Below, in pieces: positions 33,921-34,911 of a DNA stretch of 34,911 nt. The translations under genes and the position numbers were made by a program. The DNA is from an uncultured Bacteroidota bacterium (GTDB lineage: Bacteria; Bacteroidota; Bacteroidia; Chitinophagales; Chitinophagaceae). The DNA is taken from NCBI GenBank assembly GCA_903835005.1, contig CAILLK010000026.1, positions 1-34,911 on the forward strand, read 5' to 3'. How positions within the stretch are numbered: the first letter of the stretch is position 1; each line of letters opens with the position of its first letter. Under the pieces are notes generated by a model, which saw only the letters and a list, made by a program, of their open reading frames with translations, made no database searches and was not told the origin of the DNA.

Positions 33921-34757
33921 TTAATATTTGGAAAAAATCCCAAAGAACAGCTTTACCTTGAATTGCTTTTCAAATTCCTTTTTATCATTATTCTGTCTTA
34001 CCGATGCCATCCCAATATTTTTCCTGCAGGAATCGACATGGGCAATATCTTTGCTGTAGTAAACAGGATCAATGTAAATGTTGTAGTTGCACTTCATAGT
34101 ATCTATATTGCATACACAGGTATTCCTGTATTTATACCGGCTTTCATTTTTTTTGTACTTTAAATCCACATAGCTCCATTCATACATCAGTGCATAAATA
34201 TCCGGATCAAGATCTCCGGTATGCAGTGCCCTGTCGCATTTTTGTCTGAGCAACTGGAAGGTACAGGAGTTGTGATAAAACAGAATATCTATTATCGGAC
34301 AGAGGCGCAAATAGAAATCATCTTCATTAAAAAAATCCAGCTCAGGATCCACGATGCCTGTCTTGCTTTCTCCGGGGAATCCAAAATTATCAATTAAGCA
34401 AACTAAATCTGTCAGATTTTGATTAAGGGCAACATCGTATAGAGAATCACGCAATGATTGTGTACGCCAGCTAATGGGAACAAGTTTATATAAATCATCC
34501 TTTCTCATTAAGCAAGAAATCTGATTCCTGTAATTGAAATCAATTGAACTTAAATAAACGTCCCTTGAAGATTTGTAAATCTTATCCACTTTATTCTTCT
34601 GTTCATCGCTGCGGCAGAGGTATTTAAAGATCACATCTGTCATCATTACAGCTTTAATATTTAAGCCTTTTCTGAAAGCGATCTCCAGAAAATAAAGCGC
34701 ATCATCTTTATCCTGCGCCAGGCAGGCAATTTCGGTGGCAATGAAAACATCCTTCAA
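33921..34757 (-). CDS. Hypothetical protein, probably truncated at the N-terminus
   Basis: 278 residues are counted from a TTG at 34757, the only start-like codon before the repeat. The frame stays open further upstream (SDPKAYLKDVFIATEIACLA) into the terminal repeat at 34771, where it has no ATG before a stop. The gene therefore seems to have lost its 5' end where the repeat begins. The protein is Asp/Tyr/Lys/Cys-rich, with 'YLEIAFRKGLNIKAVMMTD'-like helical segments near the start; no domain was recognised. Whether it is expressed is doubtful. Confidence 0.5.
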   Translation of the reverse strand: MKDVFIATEIACLAQDKDDALYFLEIAFRKGLNIKAVMMTDVIFKYLCRSDEQKNKVDKIYKSSRDVYLSSIDFNYRNQISCLMRKDDLYKLVPISWRTQSLRDSLYDVALNQNLTDLVCLIDNFGFPGESKTGIVDPELDFFNEDDFYLRLCPIIDILFYHNSCTFQLLRQKCDRALHTGDLDPDIYALMYEWSYVDLKYKKNESRYKYRNTCVCNIDTMKCNYNIYIDPVYYSKDIAHVDSCRKNIGMASVRQNNDKKEFEKQFKVKLFFGIFSKY

Positions 34758-34770
34758 ATAAGCTTTTGGG

Positions 34771-34910
34771 TCACTAGCGTTGCGTTGACGTAAATGTAAA
34801 TTCTTTGAAAGTATTGTCAGTATTGAGTTGTAGGGGATTTATAGCCTAAGACGATTTGAATTTCTTAAAACACGTGTTTTTACATTTGTCTGAAATTCAA
34901 ATCTTTATGA
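34771..34910 (-). repeat. Terminal inverted repeat, right copy
   Basis: Reverse-complement copy of 1-140 (139/140). The palindrome lies at 34867-34880 and the 12-base arms at 34853-34864 and 34892-34903. Its inner end abuts the open frame of the truncated gene at 33921, as if the repeat had replaced its beginning. One extra base (34911) follows. Confidence 0.9.
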
Positions 34911-34911
34911 A

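Noticed and set aside
1..34911. Linear plasmid or phage with terminal inverted repeats
   Set aside because: The window carries purD, ileS and other core genes and no replication, partition or virion genes; an assembly stop in a dispersed repeat explains the ends better.

Overview
The window looks like a chromosomal fragment of a member of the Bacteroidota, most likely a Chitinophagaceae-type bacterium. This rests on the kinds of genes present: an outer-membrane beta-barrel protein with a carboxypeptidase-regulatory N-terminus, IleS followed directly by a DksA/TraR-like protein, a winged-helix/CreD operon, and several small lipoproteins. It also rests on repeated TAnnTTTG boxes 14-21 bases upstream of start codons, which match the Bacteroidota -7 promoter element. 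Genus and species cannot be read from the sequence alone. No rRNA, tRNA, CRISPR array, complete insertion sequence or prophage was seen.

Layout. 1-140 and 34771-34910 are the same 140-base element in inverted orientation, and the window ends inside it. 147-2972: a lipoprotein, a MauE-like/thioredoxin-like membrane protein, a gap with possible gene debris, and a PIN-domain toxin-antitoxin pair. 2991-8570: purD, two POT peptide transporters in tandem and a VIT1/CCC1 metal transporter. 8850-13701: a run of same-strand membrane genes with a winged-helix regulator, CreD, a DgkA-type kinase and a DUF1361 protein; a near-identical operator-like site precedes two of them. 13809-16580: an acidic protein, a YtxH / holin-X-like / small-protein operon and a Gly/Met-rich lipoprotein. 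16727-19931: an AsmA-family protein and a J-domain-like membrane protein lacking HPD. 19932-20709: a gene-free stretch with two inverted arrays of the same 10-11 base unit. 20710-23193: small exported proteins, an orphan antitoxin-like gene and a broken coiled-coil gene. 23386-28087: ileS, with a long structured leader, and a DksA-like protein with a histone-H1-like tail. 28273-34757: an Hsp15-like S4 protein, a second PIN toxin-antitoxin pair with a palindromic operator, an outer-membrane beta-barrel protein, a dead hicAB module, a cyclase-family hydrolase and a truncated unknown gene.

Most genes are housekeeping or envelope functions. The points most worth following are: the paired inverted iteron-like arrays at 20071-20378; the repeated operator-like site in the CreD operon; short dispersed repeats that have entered the reading frames of purD, ileS and the outer-membrane protein gene; the ileS leader; decayed genes not obvious from open reading frames (hicA, hicB, a coiled-coil gene); and the inverted repeats at both ends.
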